35,948 nt of DNA, from positions 1 to 35,948 of the forward strand of contig CAUHCN010000026.1 of assembly GCA_959604825.1 (NCBI GenBank), written 5' to 3'. This DNA comes from an uncultured Collinsella sp. (GTDB lineage: Bacteria > Actinomycetota > Coriobacteriia > Coriobacteriales > Coriobacteriaceae). Of this stretch, positions 1 through 9,859 are shown one piece after another. The number at the start of each line of letters is the position of its first letter. The first letter of the stretch is position 1. The translations under genes were made by a program, and so were the position numbers. The notes under the pieces were generated by a model. That model saw nothing but the letters and a program-made list of their open reading frames with translations, did not search any database and had not been told where the DNA came from.

Positions 1-75
1 AGTTGAAAGGCAGATTGCCGCTCTGGCGGGTTTGCAGCGTCAACTGGTTACGCGGGCTGGTAAGCCCGCGTAACC
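1..75 (-). repeat. 3'-end composite repeat, copy 1 (diverged, cut by window edge)
   Basis: Directly after the stop codon of the LCP gene, the minus strand has a perfect 13-bp hairpin (arms 46-58 and 63-75, loop 59-62). It is followed by a linker resembling the one downstream of prfA and of the aldose-epimerase-like gene; all three share GACGCTGC...CCAGAGCG. The terminator hairpin of the two full copies, if present here, would lie outside the window. Seen in sequence; a transcript-end role is inferred. Confidence 0.6.
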
Positions 76-1311
76 CTAATAATTGGCTTCGTAGCCGTTG
101 CCGTCGCCGGTGGGCTCTTCGTAGTAGTCCGAATCGCTCGAATCGCTTGAGTCATCGGAATCGTCAGAGCTGACCGATGAGGTTGCGGTACCGTTTGCGT
201 AATCGTCAGACGTGTTGTTGTTCAGGTCGCCGATCGTAGAGCTGGAACCGTCGGAAAGACCCATGGTGTTGGGACCCTTGGGATCCTTGCCAGCATCGAC
301 GCGCTCCATCATTTCCTTGAGCTCGTCCTCGTAGACAAAGACGTAGCTCACACCGTCGATCATGGTGCTGTCGTCGGCGTACGAGGGCAGGTTGGCCGAG
401 TAGATACCGTCGACATCCATACCGCGCATGGCGTTGACCGTAGCCACGATATCCTGAACGCTCATATCGGTTACGAGCATATCGGACAGCGAATTAACCA
501 GGCCAAAGATCTTCGTGGCATCGAAGTTATTGAGAATCTGGTTGGCAAGGGCGCCAAGCACCTGACGCTGGTGGCGCATGCGCGTGTAATCGCCGTCGGC
601 ATAGGTGTAGCGGCAGCGGGCATAGGTAAGGGCGGTGGCACCGTCCATATGCTGCTGGCCAGCGGTAATCTTAATATCCAGGTGCTCGGGGTCGTCAACA
701 TCATCGGTTGCGTTAATGTCGATACCGCCAACCGAATCAATCAGCGCCTGCATACCGTCGAAGCTGACCTCGGCATAGTGGGAAATCTGAACACCGCACA
801 GCTCGTTGACCGCCTCGACCATGGCCTCGGCGCCGCCAACGGTATGGCAGGCGTTGATCTTCATGGTCTCGCCCTTGTACTCGACCTTGGTGTCGCGCGG
901 AACGGAAATGAGCGTCGCCTGCTTTTGCGTGGGGTCGATGCGTGCCAGGATAATCGAGTCGGCACGATACGTATCCTCGCCCGGACGGCCGTCGGTACCA
1001 AGAAGCAGCACGTAGAACGGATCCTTTGCCTCATCGGTGTCAACCAGAACCCGACGCAGATTGTCGGTAATGACATTAGAATCGCCGAGCTTGCCCATAA
1101 TGGTGGCAAACCACAGGCCGGCAGCGGTAGTGGCACTCAACAGCACGCCAAGCACGACAATGAGCGCGACGTGACGAATCGTGTGGCTACGACGACGTTG
1201 GCGAGCGCGCTCGGAATAGCGAGCCACGTTATCGCGACTGTAGATCTTGGCCTGCGCACCAGTTGAGGGTCTTCGGGTGGTGGTATCTGCGAGGGGCTTT
1301 TTATTAAACAT
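76..1311 (-). CDS. LytR-CpsA-Psr (LCP) family cell-wall glycopolymer ligase
   Basis: A 411-residue membrane-anchored protein. It has a basic cytoplasmic N-terminus, one transmembrane helix at about residues 46-72, and an extracytoplasmic LCP domain at about 95-265. The domain shows LLGTDGR (103-109), RADSI (116-120) and SVPRD (136-140), the Arg/Asp-rich elements that bind polyprenyl diphosphate and Mg in this family. The last 40 or so residues are a Ser/Asp-rich, probably disordered tail. LCP enzymes transfer teichoic-acid or capsule-like polymers from undecaprenyl diphosphate to peptidoglycan. The ATG at 1311 is preferred over a TTG two codons upstream because an AGG lies about 6 nt before it. 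It starts 12 nt after the murA stop, so the two genes probably form one cell-wall operon. The polymer substrate cannot be read from sequence. Confidence 0.9.
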   Translation of the reverse strand: MFNKKPLADTTTRRPSTGAQAKIYSRDNVARYSERARQRRRSHTIRHVALIVVLGVLLSATTAAGLWFATIMGKLGDSNVITDNLRRVLVDTDEAKDPFYVLLLGTDGRPGEDTYRADSIILARIDPTQKQATLISVPRDTKVEYKGETMKINACHTVGGAEAMVEAVNELCGVQISHYAEVSFDGMQALIDSVGGIDINATDDVDDPEHLDIKITAGQQHMDGATALTYARCRYTYADGDYTRMRHQRQVLGALANQILNNFDATKIFGLVNSLSDMLVTDMSVQDIVATVNAMRGMDVDGIYSANLPSYADDSTMIDGVSYVFVYEDELKEMMERVDAGKDPKGPNTMGLSDGSSSTIGDLNNNTSDDYANGTATSSVSSDDSDDSSDSSDSDYYEEPTGDGNGYEANY

Positions 1312-1323
1312 AGGCAACCTGTA

Positions 1324-2607
1324 TTAGTAGATGACGGGATCGGGGACGGTAGCATGCTCGACATGCGCGCCGAGCGCCTGCAGCTTTTCGACAAACTGCT
1401 CGTAGCCGCGCTTGATGTGATGGATAGCCGAAACCTCGGTCGTCCCGTCGGCGATCAAGCCCGCTACGACGAGGGCCGCTCCGCCGCGCAGATCGGGCGA
1501 GGTAACCTGTGCACCCGAGAAGCCCTTGACGCCATGAATCATGGCATGATGGCTCTCGATACGAATGTCGGCACCCATGCGCACCAGCTCAGAGGCAAAC
1601 ATAAAGCGATTCTCGAAGATGTTCTCGGTAATAACGGAACTGCCGTCGGCAAGGGCGGAGAGCACCATAATCTGCGCCTGCATGTCGGTCGGGAAACCGG
1701 GGAACGGAAGCGTCTGGATGTCGACCGGCTTGATACGCTCGGCACGGTTCACATGGACGCCATCCTCGACGCGCTCGCAGTCGATACCCATGAGCTCCAT
1801 CTTCTTGAGCACCATGCCCAAATGAATGGGGCAAAAGCCCGTGACATCGACACCGCGATCGTCCGCCATCAACGCACCGGCGACGATAAAGGTACCGGCC
1901 TCGATGCGGTCGCCCACCACGCGATGGATAACGGGATGGAGCTCTTCCACGCCTTCGATAGTCACGACGGGCGTACCGGCGCCAACAATCTTGGCGCCCA
2001 TCTCGTTGAGCATGTTAGCGAGATCGACGATCTCGGGCTCGCGGGCGGCATTGTCGATAACCGTGGTGCCCTGTGCGCGCACAGAGGCCATGATGAGATT
2101 CTCGGTCGCACCGACGCTGGCGAACTCGAGCGTGACGGTGGTACCGCGCAGACCTTGGGGCGCATTAGCGTTGATGTAACCGTGGGCGGTATCGAACTCA
2201 ACGCCCAGGGCCTCAAGACCAAGAATGTGCATATCGATCTTACGAGCACCCAGGTTGCAGCCGCCCGGCATGGCAATTTTGGCGCGATGGAAGCGGCCCA
2301 GCAGGGGCCCCATGACGGCGGTGGAAGCGCGCATCTTGGCAACGAGCTCGTAGGAGGCCTCCCATGAATCGACCTGAGAGGTATCAATCTCGAGCGTGTG
2401 CTCGTCGAGAACATCGATCGTAGCGCCCATGCCCTTGAGCACCTTGCCCATCACGTGGACATCGGAAATATCGGGCACGTTCTGCAGCGTCGTCTTGCCC
2501 GGCGCCAGAAGCGTTGCCGCCATGAGTTTGAGCGCGGAGTTCTTGGCGCCCGAGACGGGCACGGAGCCTCCGATGGCGTGGCCACCCTCAACGCGGATAA
2601 TATCCAA
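1324..2607 (-). CDS. murA: UDP-N-acetylglucosamine 1-carboxyvinyltransferase MurA
   Basis: Catalyses the first committed step of peptidoglycan synthesis, transferring enolpyruvate from PEP to UDP-GlcNAc in the cytoplasm. The 427-residue protein has normal length for the family. It carries the SGAKNSALK motif (19-27, with Lys22 and Asn23) and the PGGCNLGAR loop with catalytic Cys117, the fosfomycin target. The start is TTG at 2607, preceded by AAAGGG at a good distance; no in-frame ATG is better placed. It lies downstream of atpC, but a strong intrinsic terminator sits only 13 nt upstream of the start codon. An LCP gene follows at 12 nt. With atpCDGA it makes a plausible housekeeping cluster; how it is transcribed past the terminator is unclear. 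Confidence 0.96.
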   Translation of the reverse strand: MDIIRVEGGHAIGGSVPVSGAKNSALKLMAATLLAPGKTTLQNVPDISDVHVMGKVLKGMGATIDVLDEHTLEIDTSQVDSWEASYELVAKMRASTAVMGPLLGRFHRAKIAMPGGCNLGARKIDMHILGLEALGVEFDTAHGYINANAPQGLRGTTVTLEFASVGATENLIMASVRAQGTTVIDNAAREPEIVDLANMLNEMGAKIVGAGTPVVTIEGVEELHPVIHRVVGDRIEAGTFIVAGALMADDRGVDVTGFCPIHLGMVLKKMELMGIDCERVEDGVHVNRAERIKPVDIQTLPFPGFPTDMQAQIMVLSALADGSSVITENIFENRFMFASELVRMGADIRIESHHAMIHGVKGFSGAQVTSPDLRGGAALVVAGLIADGTTEVSAIHHIKRGYEQFVEKLQALGAHVEHATVPDPVIY

Positions 2608-2620
2608 GGTCTACCCTTTC

Positions 2621-2659
2621 AAAAAGCATGCCCGGGGTGGCTGGGCCATCCCGGGCATG
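2621..2659 (-). terminator. Intrinsic terminator after the ATP synthase operon
   Basis: Perfect 10-bp arms (2627-2636 and 2650-2659, CATGCCCGGG) extend into a partly paired inner region. They are followed on the minus strand by CTTTTTG (T-run at 2621-2625). It sits between atpC and murA, with the murA ribosome-binding site just beyond the T-run. Confidence 0.85.
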
Positions 2660-2695
2660 ATGTGTTCGCAAATGGTCGAACGCTAAATCGTTTGA

Positions 2696-3088
2696 CTATT
2701 GGGCAAGCTTGAGCTTACACCATGCGATTTCATTATAGAGGTAGGCGCGGCGTGCATCATCCTCCGACAAATTACCCAGCTTCTCTTCAAAACCTTGAAT
2801 ATCAGCTTTAAGCTTGTCGGCATCGACGGTCGCCAAATCGCAAGCGCGCTCGGCGAGAACGGTCACGACATCGTCCGCAACCTGGGCATAGCCGCCGGCC
2901 ACGGCAAACGTGTGGTCGACAGTGCCCATGGCCTTATCGGAAACGCGAACGTAACCGCGGTCGATCGTGCAGATCTCGCTGGAGTGAGCAGGCAGGACGC
3001 CAAACTCGCCATCCGTGGACGGAATCGACACAAACGCAGCGTCGCCCTCATAGGCGCAGCTCACGGGGCACACGATGCGGATACGCAT
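2696..3088 (-). CDS. atpC: F1 ATP synthase epsilon subunit
   Basis: A 130-residue central-stalk subunit that couples gamma rotation and can inhibit ATP hydrolysis. The N-terminal beta-sandwich shows the usual pattern around DGEFGVLPAHS (26-36), with VAGGYAQV further on. The C-terminal helical part (about 85-130) contains a family-like stretch with DDARRAYLYNEIAWCKLKLAQ split over its last two helices. It starts 3 nt after the atpD stop and is the last atp gene; the operon terminator begins about 35 nt after its stop. It is slightly shorter than many orthologues, but both domains look complete. Confidence 0.95.
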   Translation of the reverse strand: MRIRIVCPVSCAYEGDAAFVSIPSTDGEFGVLPAHSSEICTIDRGYVRVSDKAMGTVDHTFAVAGGYAQVADDVVTVLAERACDLATVDADKLKADIQGFEEKLGNLSEDDARRAYLYNEIAWCKLKLAQ

Positions 3089-3091
3089 AAC

Positions 3092-4545
<1,454 letters not shown>

Positions 4546-4546
<1 letters not shown>

Positions 4547-5454
4547 TACTGTTCCTCCAATGCTGAGGCTCCGCCGACGATCTCGTTAATCTCGGTCGTG
4601 ATCGAAGCCTGGCGCACGCGACTATACGTGCGGGTAAGGGTCGAGATGATCGCGGTGGCGTTTTCCGTCGCGGAGTGCATGGCCTTGCGGCGTGCACCCT
4701 GCTCGGCAGCCGCCGAATCGATCAGGGCCTGGTAGATGACCGTCAGGATATAAGACGGCACAAGCTTGCCGAGAACATGCTCGGGAGAGGGCACGAACTC
4801 GAACGTGGACGAGATGCGCTTAGGGGCGTCGGTCTCGTTCTTACGCGGACCGTGGGCCATAGCGATCATCTCGGGGTCGAGCGGCAACAGATGCTCGACG
4901 CGAAGCTCCTGATCCACGCGGTTCTTGGCGTGGTGGTAGACAAGCTCGACACGGTCAAGCTCACCGGCACGATACGCATCGCAGATATGAGAGGAGATCA
5001 TGCGGGCCTGATTGAAATCGGGCTCAGAGGAGTTGCCCTCAAAGTGCATGACGACGTTTGCGCGGTCACGGAAATACGTGGCCGGCTTACGCCCGCACGC
5101 GATGATCTCGCACTCGATGCCGTCGTTCGCCCAAGAAGCGGCGAGCTTTTCGGCCGTGCGCTCCACCGTCGTATTGAAACCGCCGGCAAGGCCGCGGTCC
5201 GAGGCAATAACGACAATCAGGCCATGCTTGACGCTCTCATGCTTCTGCAGCATGGGATCGGTGCCCGAACAGGAGGCGTCGCCGGCGACCGTCAACATGA
5301 CGTCGGTCAGCGCCTCCTTATAGGGCTCGGCCTGCTTGGAGCGATCGAGGGCACGACGGATCTTGGCCGTAGAGACCATCTCCATCGTGCGCGTGATCTG
5401 CTTGGTCGTGGTAACCGAGGAGATTCGCTTCTTAATGTCGCGAAGGTTGGCCAT
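4546..5454 (-). CDS. atpG: F1 ATP synthase gamma subunit
   Basis: The 302-residue central rotor shaft. The N-terminal helix begins MANLRDIKKRISSVTTTKQITRTMEMVS, split as the classical start LRDIKKRI...TKQITRTMEMV. The C-terminal helix ends with RTYSRVRQASITTEINEIV, matching the family's conserved RQ-x-x-IT-x-E-I-x-E-IV pattern. The central Rossmann-like part includes VIASDRGLAGGFN. The gene lies 5 nt after the atpA stop and overlaps the atpD start. The order alpha-gamma-beta-epsilon is standard. Confidence 0.97.
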
Positions 5455-5459
5455 GGGGC

Positions 5460-7058
5460 TTAGTTCTCCTCTGATCCAGAAACATCCGAATGGTGCTTGG
5501 CCATGAACTGCTGCTTGAAGTCGCCGATGACGCGCAAGAGCTCAGCCTTGGTGTCATCATCGATCTTCTTGGCGCGAACCTTGTCGAGCAGCGAACCAAA
5601 GCCATTGTCCATGTACTCGATGAGCTCGGCACGGAAGGGCAGCACGTCGGCGATCTCCAGGTCATCCAGGAAGCCCTCGTTGCCAGCGAACAGCGTAACG
5701 ATCTGCTCGCCAACCTCAAACGGCTTGTAACGCGGCTGCTTCAGGAGCTCGGTCATGCGAGCACCATGGGTCAGCTGCTTCTGAGTAGCCTCGTCGAGGT
5801 CGGAGCCGAACTGCGTAAAGCCAGCGAGCTCCTGGTACGAAGCGAGGTCCAGGCGAAGGTTGCCGGCAACCTGCTTCATAGCCTTGGTCTGCGCATCGCC
5901 ACCGACGCGGGACACGGAGATGCCCACGTCGACTGCCGGGCGCTGACCCTGGAAGAAGAGCTCGGACTGCAGGTAGATCTGACCATCGGTAATGGAAATG
6001 ACGTTGGTCGGAATGTAGGCCGAGACGTCGCCGTCCTGGGTCTCGATGATCGGCAGTGCCGTCATGGAGCCGTAACCGTTCTTCTTGGACATCTTGACGG
6101 CACGCTCGAGCAGACGAGAGTGCAGGTAGAAGATGTCGCCAGGATAGGCCTCGCGTCCGGGCGGACGATGCAGCGTCAGCGACATCTGACGGTAGGCCAC
6201 AGCCTGCTTGGACAGGTCGTCGTAGATGACGAGCACGTGGCCGCCGGGGTTGGTCTCGCTGGCGGGCTTGCCGTCCTCGCCATTGTACATGAAGAACTCG
6301 CCGATAGCGGCACCGGCCATAGGCGCGATGTACTGCATAGGGGCGGAATCGGCAGCGGTGGCCGAAACGATGATGGTGTAGTCGAGCGCACCGTGCTGAG
6401 CGAGGGTCTCGCGGATGTTGGCAACCGTGGAGGCCTTCTGGCCGATGGCGACATAGATGCAGACCATGCCCTTGCCGCGCTGGTTGAGGATAGCGTCGAT
6501 GGCGATGGCGGTCTTACCGGTCTTACGGTCGCCGATGATGAGCTCACGCTGACCGCGGCCAATAGGCACCATGGAGTCGATAGCGAGCAGACCGGTCTGA
6601 ACCGGCTCGCACACCGGGGTACGATCGATGACGCCGGGAGCCTTGAACTCGATGGGGCGACGGTGCGTGGCGACGATGTCGCCCAGGCCGTCGATGGGCT
6701 GGCCGAGCGGATTGACGACGCGGCCGAGCATGGCACGGCTCACGGGGATATCCATAATGCGGCCAGTGGTGCGGCACTCGTCGCCTTCCTTGATGGAGTC
6801 GACGGCACCGAACAGAACGGCGCCGACCTCGTCACGGTCAAGGTTCTGGGCAAGGCCGAAGACGGTCTCACCGGTATCGGAGCTCTTGAACTCCAGAAGC
6901 TCGCCTGCCATGGCGCTCTTGAGGCCGGAGACGCGCGCGATGCCGTCGCCTACCTCGTCGACCGTTGAAACCTCATGCGTATCGACCGTCGCGGAGAGGC
7001 TCGTGAGCTGCTCCTGCAGTTTCTTGGCGATATCCTGGGCATTGAGGGTTTCGGACAT
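5460..7058 (-). CDS. atpA: F1 ATP synthase alpha subunit
   Basis: The 532-residue non-catalytic nucleotide-binding subunit. The P-loop GDRKTGKT is at 176-183, and the family signature PAVDVGISVSRVGGDAQ contains the arginine finger. The N-terminal part has the crown domain with the usual GDGIARV (38-44). The start codon overlaps the atpH stop as TAATG, with a strong GGAGGTGA ribosome-binding site. Length and motifs are normal. The final 25 or so residues are polar and variable, as in many actinobacterial homologues. Confidence 0.98.
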   Translation of the reverse strand: MSETLNAQDIAKKLQEQLTSLSATVDTHEVSTVDEVGDGIARVSGLKSAMAGELLEFKSSDTGETVFGLAQNLDRDEVGAVLFGAVDSIKEGDECRTTGRIMDIPVSRAMLGRVVNPLGQPIDGLGDIVATHRRPIEFKAPGVIDRTPVCEPVQTGLLAIDSMVPIGRGQRELIIGDRKTGKTAIAIDAILNQRGKGMVCIYVAIGQKASTVANIRETLAQHGALDYTIIVSATAADSAPMQYIAPMAGAAIGEFFMYNGEDGKPASETNPGGHVLVIYDDLSKQAVAYRQMSLTLHRPPGREAYPGDIFYLHSRLLERAVKMSKKNGYGSMTALPIIETQDGDVSAYIPTNVISITDGQIYLQSELFFQGQRPAVDVGISVSRVGGDAQTKAMKQVAGNLRLDLASYQELAGFTQFGSDLDEATQKQLTHGARMTELLKQPRYKPFEVGEQIVTLFAGNEGFLDDLEIADVLPFRAELIEYMDNGFGSLLDKVRAKKIDDDTKAELLRVIGDFKQQFMAKHHSDVSGSEEN

Positions 7059-7534
7059 TAGGCTTCACCTCCGTACGAATTAGCAGAGTTTGCGAGGGTC
7101 TCCTGCGCGATGCGCAGCTGCGTCTTGACGGAAATGTCACGACGCTCGCCGCGGGCCTCGAGCACCAGGCCGCCCACGATAGACGGGTCAACCTGCTCGA
7201 TAAGGAATACCTTGCGGCCGAAGTCCTGCTCGCATTTCTTAGTGATGGTTTGACGCAGCTCGTCGTCGAGCGGGATCGCCGTGGTGACGGTCACGCCCAC
7301 TACATCCTCGTCTTCCTCGGCAACATACTTAAAGGCAGCTGCCACCTTGGGAAGAAGGTCGAGCTGGTCGCGCTTGGACATGGTGTCGAGCACGGCGATG
7401 ATCTCGGGGCTGGCAGAAGCCAAGCGCTCGATCATCTCGAGGTCCTCGAACACATGGTTCTCGGCCTTAGCGGCTTCCAGAAGGGAGCGCGCGTAGGTCT
7501 CGAGCACCTTGTCCTGATAGCGGCTAGTCGGCAT
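7058..7534 (-). CDS. atpH: F1 ATP synthase delta subunit
   Basis: A 158-residue peripheral-stalk protein linking F1 to the b subunit. The N-terminal helical bundle starts with RYQDKVLETYARSLLEAA (4-21). The C-terminal segment holds the family signature: VEQVDPSIVGG-like IEQVDPSIVGGLVLEARGER, followed by DISVKTQLRIAQETL. Its start overlaps the end of atpF by 11 nt and its stop overlaps atpA by one base. Actinobacteria outside this class often have a long b-delta fusion; here delta is a separate, normal-length protein. Confidence 0.95.
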   Translation of the reverse strand: MPTSRYQDKVLETYARSLLEAAKAENHVFEDLEMIERLASASPEIIAVLDTMSKRDQLDLLPKVAAAFKYVAEEDEDVVGVTVTTAIPLDDELRQTITKKCEQDFGRKVFLIEQVDPSIVGGLVLEARGERRDISVKTQLRIAQETLANSANSYGGEA

Positions 7535-8126
7535 TCAGGCTACCTGCTTCCTGGATGTAGCGCTCGATGAGCTTCTTCTGCTCGGCATCGTCCTCGAGTG
7601 CCTCGCCCACGATCTTGGTGGCGACGGCAACGGACAGGTCGGCGATGGAGCTCGCGGCACCGGCGTAAATGGACTTGCGCTCGTCCTCGACGGTCGTATG
7701 GGCCTTGGCGATGATCTCCTCGGCCTCCTTGTGAGCAGCCTCGATGATACGGGCGCGCTCGGACTCGGCGTCCTTACGGGCCTCGAGAACGATGTCGGCA
7801 GCCTGACGACGGGCGTCGGTGACGATCGAGTCGGACTCAGCGCGCTTGGCGATAGCCTCCTGCTTGGTCTTCTCGGCCTCGTCGAGGCTCTCCTCGATCT
7901 TCTTGCCGCGCTCCTCCATGGTTTTCATGATGCCCGGCAGGGCGACCTTGGCCAGCACGATCCAGATAATCAGGAAGGCGATAAGCGCCGGGATGAACTC
8001 CGCCATCTTAGGGATGAGGATGTCCGCACCGGCAGCGCCGTCCTCGGCGAACGCGGAAACCGGCATGAGCAGCGCGGCCGCGGACGCGGAGAGTGCGATC
8101 GCGCTCTTCTGGGATGAAAGATTCAT
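7524..8126 (-). CDS. atpF: F0 ATP synthase b subunit with N-terminal signal-like extension
   Basis: A 200-residue peripheral-stalk b subunit. Residues 1-30 resemble a signal peptide: a polar start, a hydrophobic core and a possible AFA-ED cleavage site near residues 26-28. The usual b transmembrane helix (about 45-65, ALIAFLIIWIVLAKVALP) and a long charged coiled coil (about 72-165) follow. The ATG at 8126 has GGAG about 10 nt upstream. The signal-like extension is the one odd point: a typical b subunit begins just before its single membrane helix. Cleavage would give the canonical topology; without it the protein would be bitopic or hairpin-like. Confidence 0.95.
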   Translation of the reverse strand: MNLSSQKSAIALSASAAALLMPVSAFAEDGAAGADILIPKMAEFIPALIAFLIIWIVLAKVALPGIMKTMEERGKKIEESLDEAEKTKQEAIAKRAESDSIVTDARRQAADIVLEARKDAESERARIIEAAHKEAEEIIAKAHTTVEDERKSIYAGAASSIADLSVAVATKIVGEALEDDAEQKKLIERYIQEAGSLNAD

Positions 8127-8141
8127 ACTTGACGCTCCGTG

Positions 8142-8336
8142 CTATTTAACGATCAGCGCGACAACGAAGCCGATCAGAGCCAGAGCCTCGCCGAAGGCGG
8201 AGCCCATAATGAAGACGGTGAACACGCGGCCCTGGACCTCAGGCTGACGGGCCATAGCACCCGTAGCACCCAGAGCAGACAGGCCGATAGCAAGACCAGC
8301 GCCGATAACACCGAGACCGTAACCGATAACTCCCAC
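8142..8336 (-). CDS. atpE: F0 ATP synthase c subunit (proton-binding ring)
   Basis: A 64-residue two-helix proteolipid. The N-terminal helix is Gly-rich, the polar loop is ARQPE (29-33), and the ion-carrying Glu50 sits in GSAFGEALALIG. The residue equivalent to the Na-liganding Gln of sodium-dependent c subunits is absent and Glu50 is followed by Ala, so proton coupling is the better inference. The start is GTG with a near-perfect AAAGGAGGAAT ribosome-binding site, fitting the high copy number of c. A 124-nt spacer separates it from atpB, the longest gap inside the operon. Confidence 0.96.
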   Translation of the reverse strand: MGVIGYGLGVIGAGLAIGLSALGATGAMARQPEVQGRVFTVFIMGSAFGEALALIGFVVALIVK

Positions 8337-8460
8337 GATTCCTCCTTTGTCGTGCGTGTCTTATTTCACGCAGGATAACCTTTTTATAACTGCCGGGCTC
8401 CATGGGTACGGGCACCGGCGGTTTAACGAATTACCTTACCTTTAAGGCGCGAACGGAAGA
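8337..8460 (-). promoter_or_regulatory. atpB-atpE spacer with hairpin and A/U-rich leader
   Basis: This 124-nt untranslated spacer is the longest in the atp operon. On the minus strand it has a GC-rich segment with potential GCCGG/CCGGC pairing, then an A/T-rich stretch (TTATAAAAAGG) leading to the strong atpE ribosome-binding site. It may boost c-subunit translation or hold an internal processing site, as is known for enterobacterial atpE. Function is inferred. Confidence 0.35.
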
Positions 8461-9264
8461 CTACTCCTCCTCCGCGACCTCCTCTGCCTCGGAGACATAC
8501 ACGGCGGTAAGGACCGTGAAGACGTAAGCCTGGATGGCGCCGACCACAAGCTCGATCGCATAGATCAGGATGAGGATGGCAAGCCAGGCCAGCGAAGGCA
8601 GGGCGCCAACGGCGTGGGCCGCGGAAACCTGCTGAAGCAGCGGCTGCATGAACATGCTCGCCATGATGGCGAACGAGCCCATGACCACGTGTCCTGCGAA
8701 CATGTTGCAGAACAGACGGACGGCGAGCGTGATGAGGCGCAGGAAGGTCGAGAAAAGCTCGACGACCCACACGAGCACGTTCATCGGGAAGCTCACGCCC
8801 TGCGGGGCGAGGCTCTTGATGTAGCCGATCACGCCGTGAGCCTTGCATCCGTAGTAGATGAAGTACACGAAGGCGAAAATGGCGAGTGCGGCGGTGGAGC
8901 CGATTGCGCCGGTGCCGGGCTTCATTCCCGGAATCAGGCCGATCATGTTATTGATCAGGATGAACAGGAAAAGCGAGCACAGGAACGGGAAGTGCTTCTT
9001 CCAGTTCTCACCCACGACACCCTTGCCGATATCGTTCTCGACGTACTCGATGATGTACTCGAAACCGTTGACGAAGAAGCCCTTGGGAACCAGGGTCTGC
9101 TTCTTCTTGAACACGGCCAGGACGATCAGGAGCACGATCGTGGAGACGATCAGCCAAAACGAGTACTGCGTGATGCCGCAGCTCAGATCGCCCACGACAG
9201 GGGTGGAGCTGAACTCGCTGACCAGATGATTAATCTCATCAGGCAGCTTTTCAAAAATTTCCAC
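8461..9264 (-). CDS. atpB: F0 ATP synthase a subunit
   Basis: A 267-residue polytopic membrane protein forming the proton half-channels. It has about five to six hydrophobic helices. The key element LAVRLFCNMFAGH near residues 180-192 contains Arg183, equivalent to the essential Arg210 of E. coli a. The last helices (about 215-255) include AYVFTVLTAVY, matching the conserved QAYVFTLL-type end. The start is GTG at 9264 with GAAAGG upstream, 3 nt after the atpI-like stop. Confidence 0.95.
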   Translation of the reverse strand: MEIFEKLPDEINHLVSEFSSTPVVGDLSCGITQYSFWLIVSTIVLLIVLAVFKKKQTLVPKGFFVNGFEYIIEYVENDIGKGVVGENWKKHFPFLCSLFLFILINNMIGLIPGMKPGTGAIGSTAALAIFAFVYFIYYGCKAHGVIGYIKSLAPQGVSFPMNVLVWVVELFSTFLRLITLAVRLFCNMFAGHVVMGSFAIMASMFMQPLLQQVSAAHAVGALPSLAWLAILILIYAIELVVGAIQAYVFTVLTAVYVSEAEEVAEEE

Positions 9265-9267
9265 GAC

Positions 9268-9579
9268 TTACCTTTCGACCTCATGAGGATCTCGCAGCGC
9301 CTTGGCGACACGAACCGCGCAGGCGGCCATAAAGGCCACGAAGCCGATCGCCTCGCCCAGGAGGAACATGCGAAATGCCTCTCCGAACAACACAAACACA
9401 ACCAAGGTAAAGACGAGCAGGGCGATTGCCGAGACCGCCAGACTCACCATACCCTTGAGCATGTCCGCATTCTGTTTATCGTCAAGAACCGGCTTGAGCG
9501 TAAAGACAAAGGGAAGGAAGGCAATTGCGCCCGCGATGGCGCCTGCAACGATAGCGAGCAGATCGGCTATCTGAAACAC
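9268..9579 (-). CDS. Small membrane protein at the atpI position
   Basis: A hydrophobic protein of about 103 residues with four predicted membrane segments, placed immediately before atpB where many bacteria carry atpI. AtpI-type proteins help assemble the c-ring or carry Mg. Sequence similarity is too weak for me to name it firmly. The longest frame begins with TTG at 9654, but the operon's -10 box lies inside that stretch, so it cannot be the true start. GTG at 9579 has GAGG at 6 nt and is preferred; GTG at 9591 is possible, but its ribosome-binding site is only 2 nt away. Confidence 0.7.
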   Translation of the reverse strand: MFQIADLLAIVAGAIAGAIAFLPFVFTLKPVLDDKQNADMLKGMVSLAVSAIALLVFTLVVFVLFGEAFRMFLLGEAIGFVAFMAACAVRVAKALRDPHEVER

Positions 9580-9640
9580 TGGCGTCCTCACTTTCCTTTT
9601 TAACGCCTCACAGAACAGTTCCCGCCAAACATTGGTGACT

Positions 9641-9668
9641 ATTGTACGAGCCAATCGCTAAAGTACAA
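9641..9668 (-). promoter_or_regulatory. Promoter of the ATP synthase operon
   Basis: On the minus strand, TTGTAC (9668-9663), a 16-nt spacer and TACAAT (9646-9641, five of six consensus bases) form a sigma-70-type promoter. The predicted start near 9634 gives a leader of about 55 nt to the preferred atpI-like start. No other good promoter was seen between upp and atpB. Confidence 0.6.
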
Positions 9669-9783
9669 CCGAAAAAGCATCGGTTAATACGCACCTGTTC
9701 GTTTTCTTAAGACCTTCTTTATGCCGCAGGTACGGTAATACGTTTTTCTCGAACCCTGCAGGGCAAAACGTCCGTTAACAGGA

Positions 9784-9818
9784 GTGCGCGCGGTCGCCTT
9801 TTGTTCGTCCGCGCGCAC
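9784..9818 (-). terminator. GC-rich hairpin downstream of upp
   Basis: Perfect 10-bp inverted arms (GTGCGCGCGG at 9784-9793, complement at 9809-9818) with a 15-nt loop lie 42 nt after the upp stop. There is no good T-run, so a factor-assisted or weak terminator, or an RNA-stabilising structure, is possible. Confidence 0.45.
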
Positions 9819-9859
9819 CGTTTCTTCGTATTTGCAGCCGCGGCCGTTTAGCCCAGCGA

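Noticed and set aside
8142..8336. A sodium-coupled c subunit
   Set aside because: The Gln and Ser/Thr ligands of sodium-type c subunits are missing around the ion-binding Glu50.
9580..9654. An upstream TTG start for the atpI-like gene
   Set aside because: The operon's -10 box TACAAT falls inside this stretch, and better ribosome-binding sites precede the later GTG codons.
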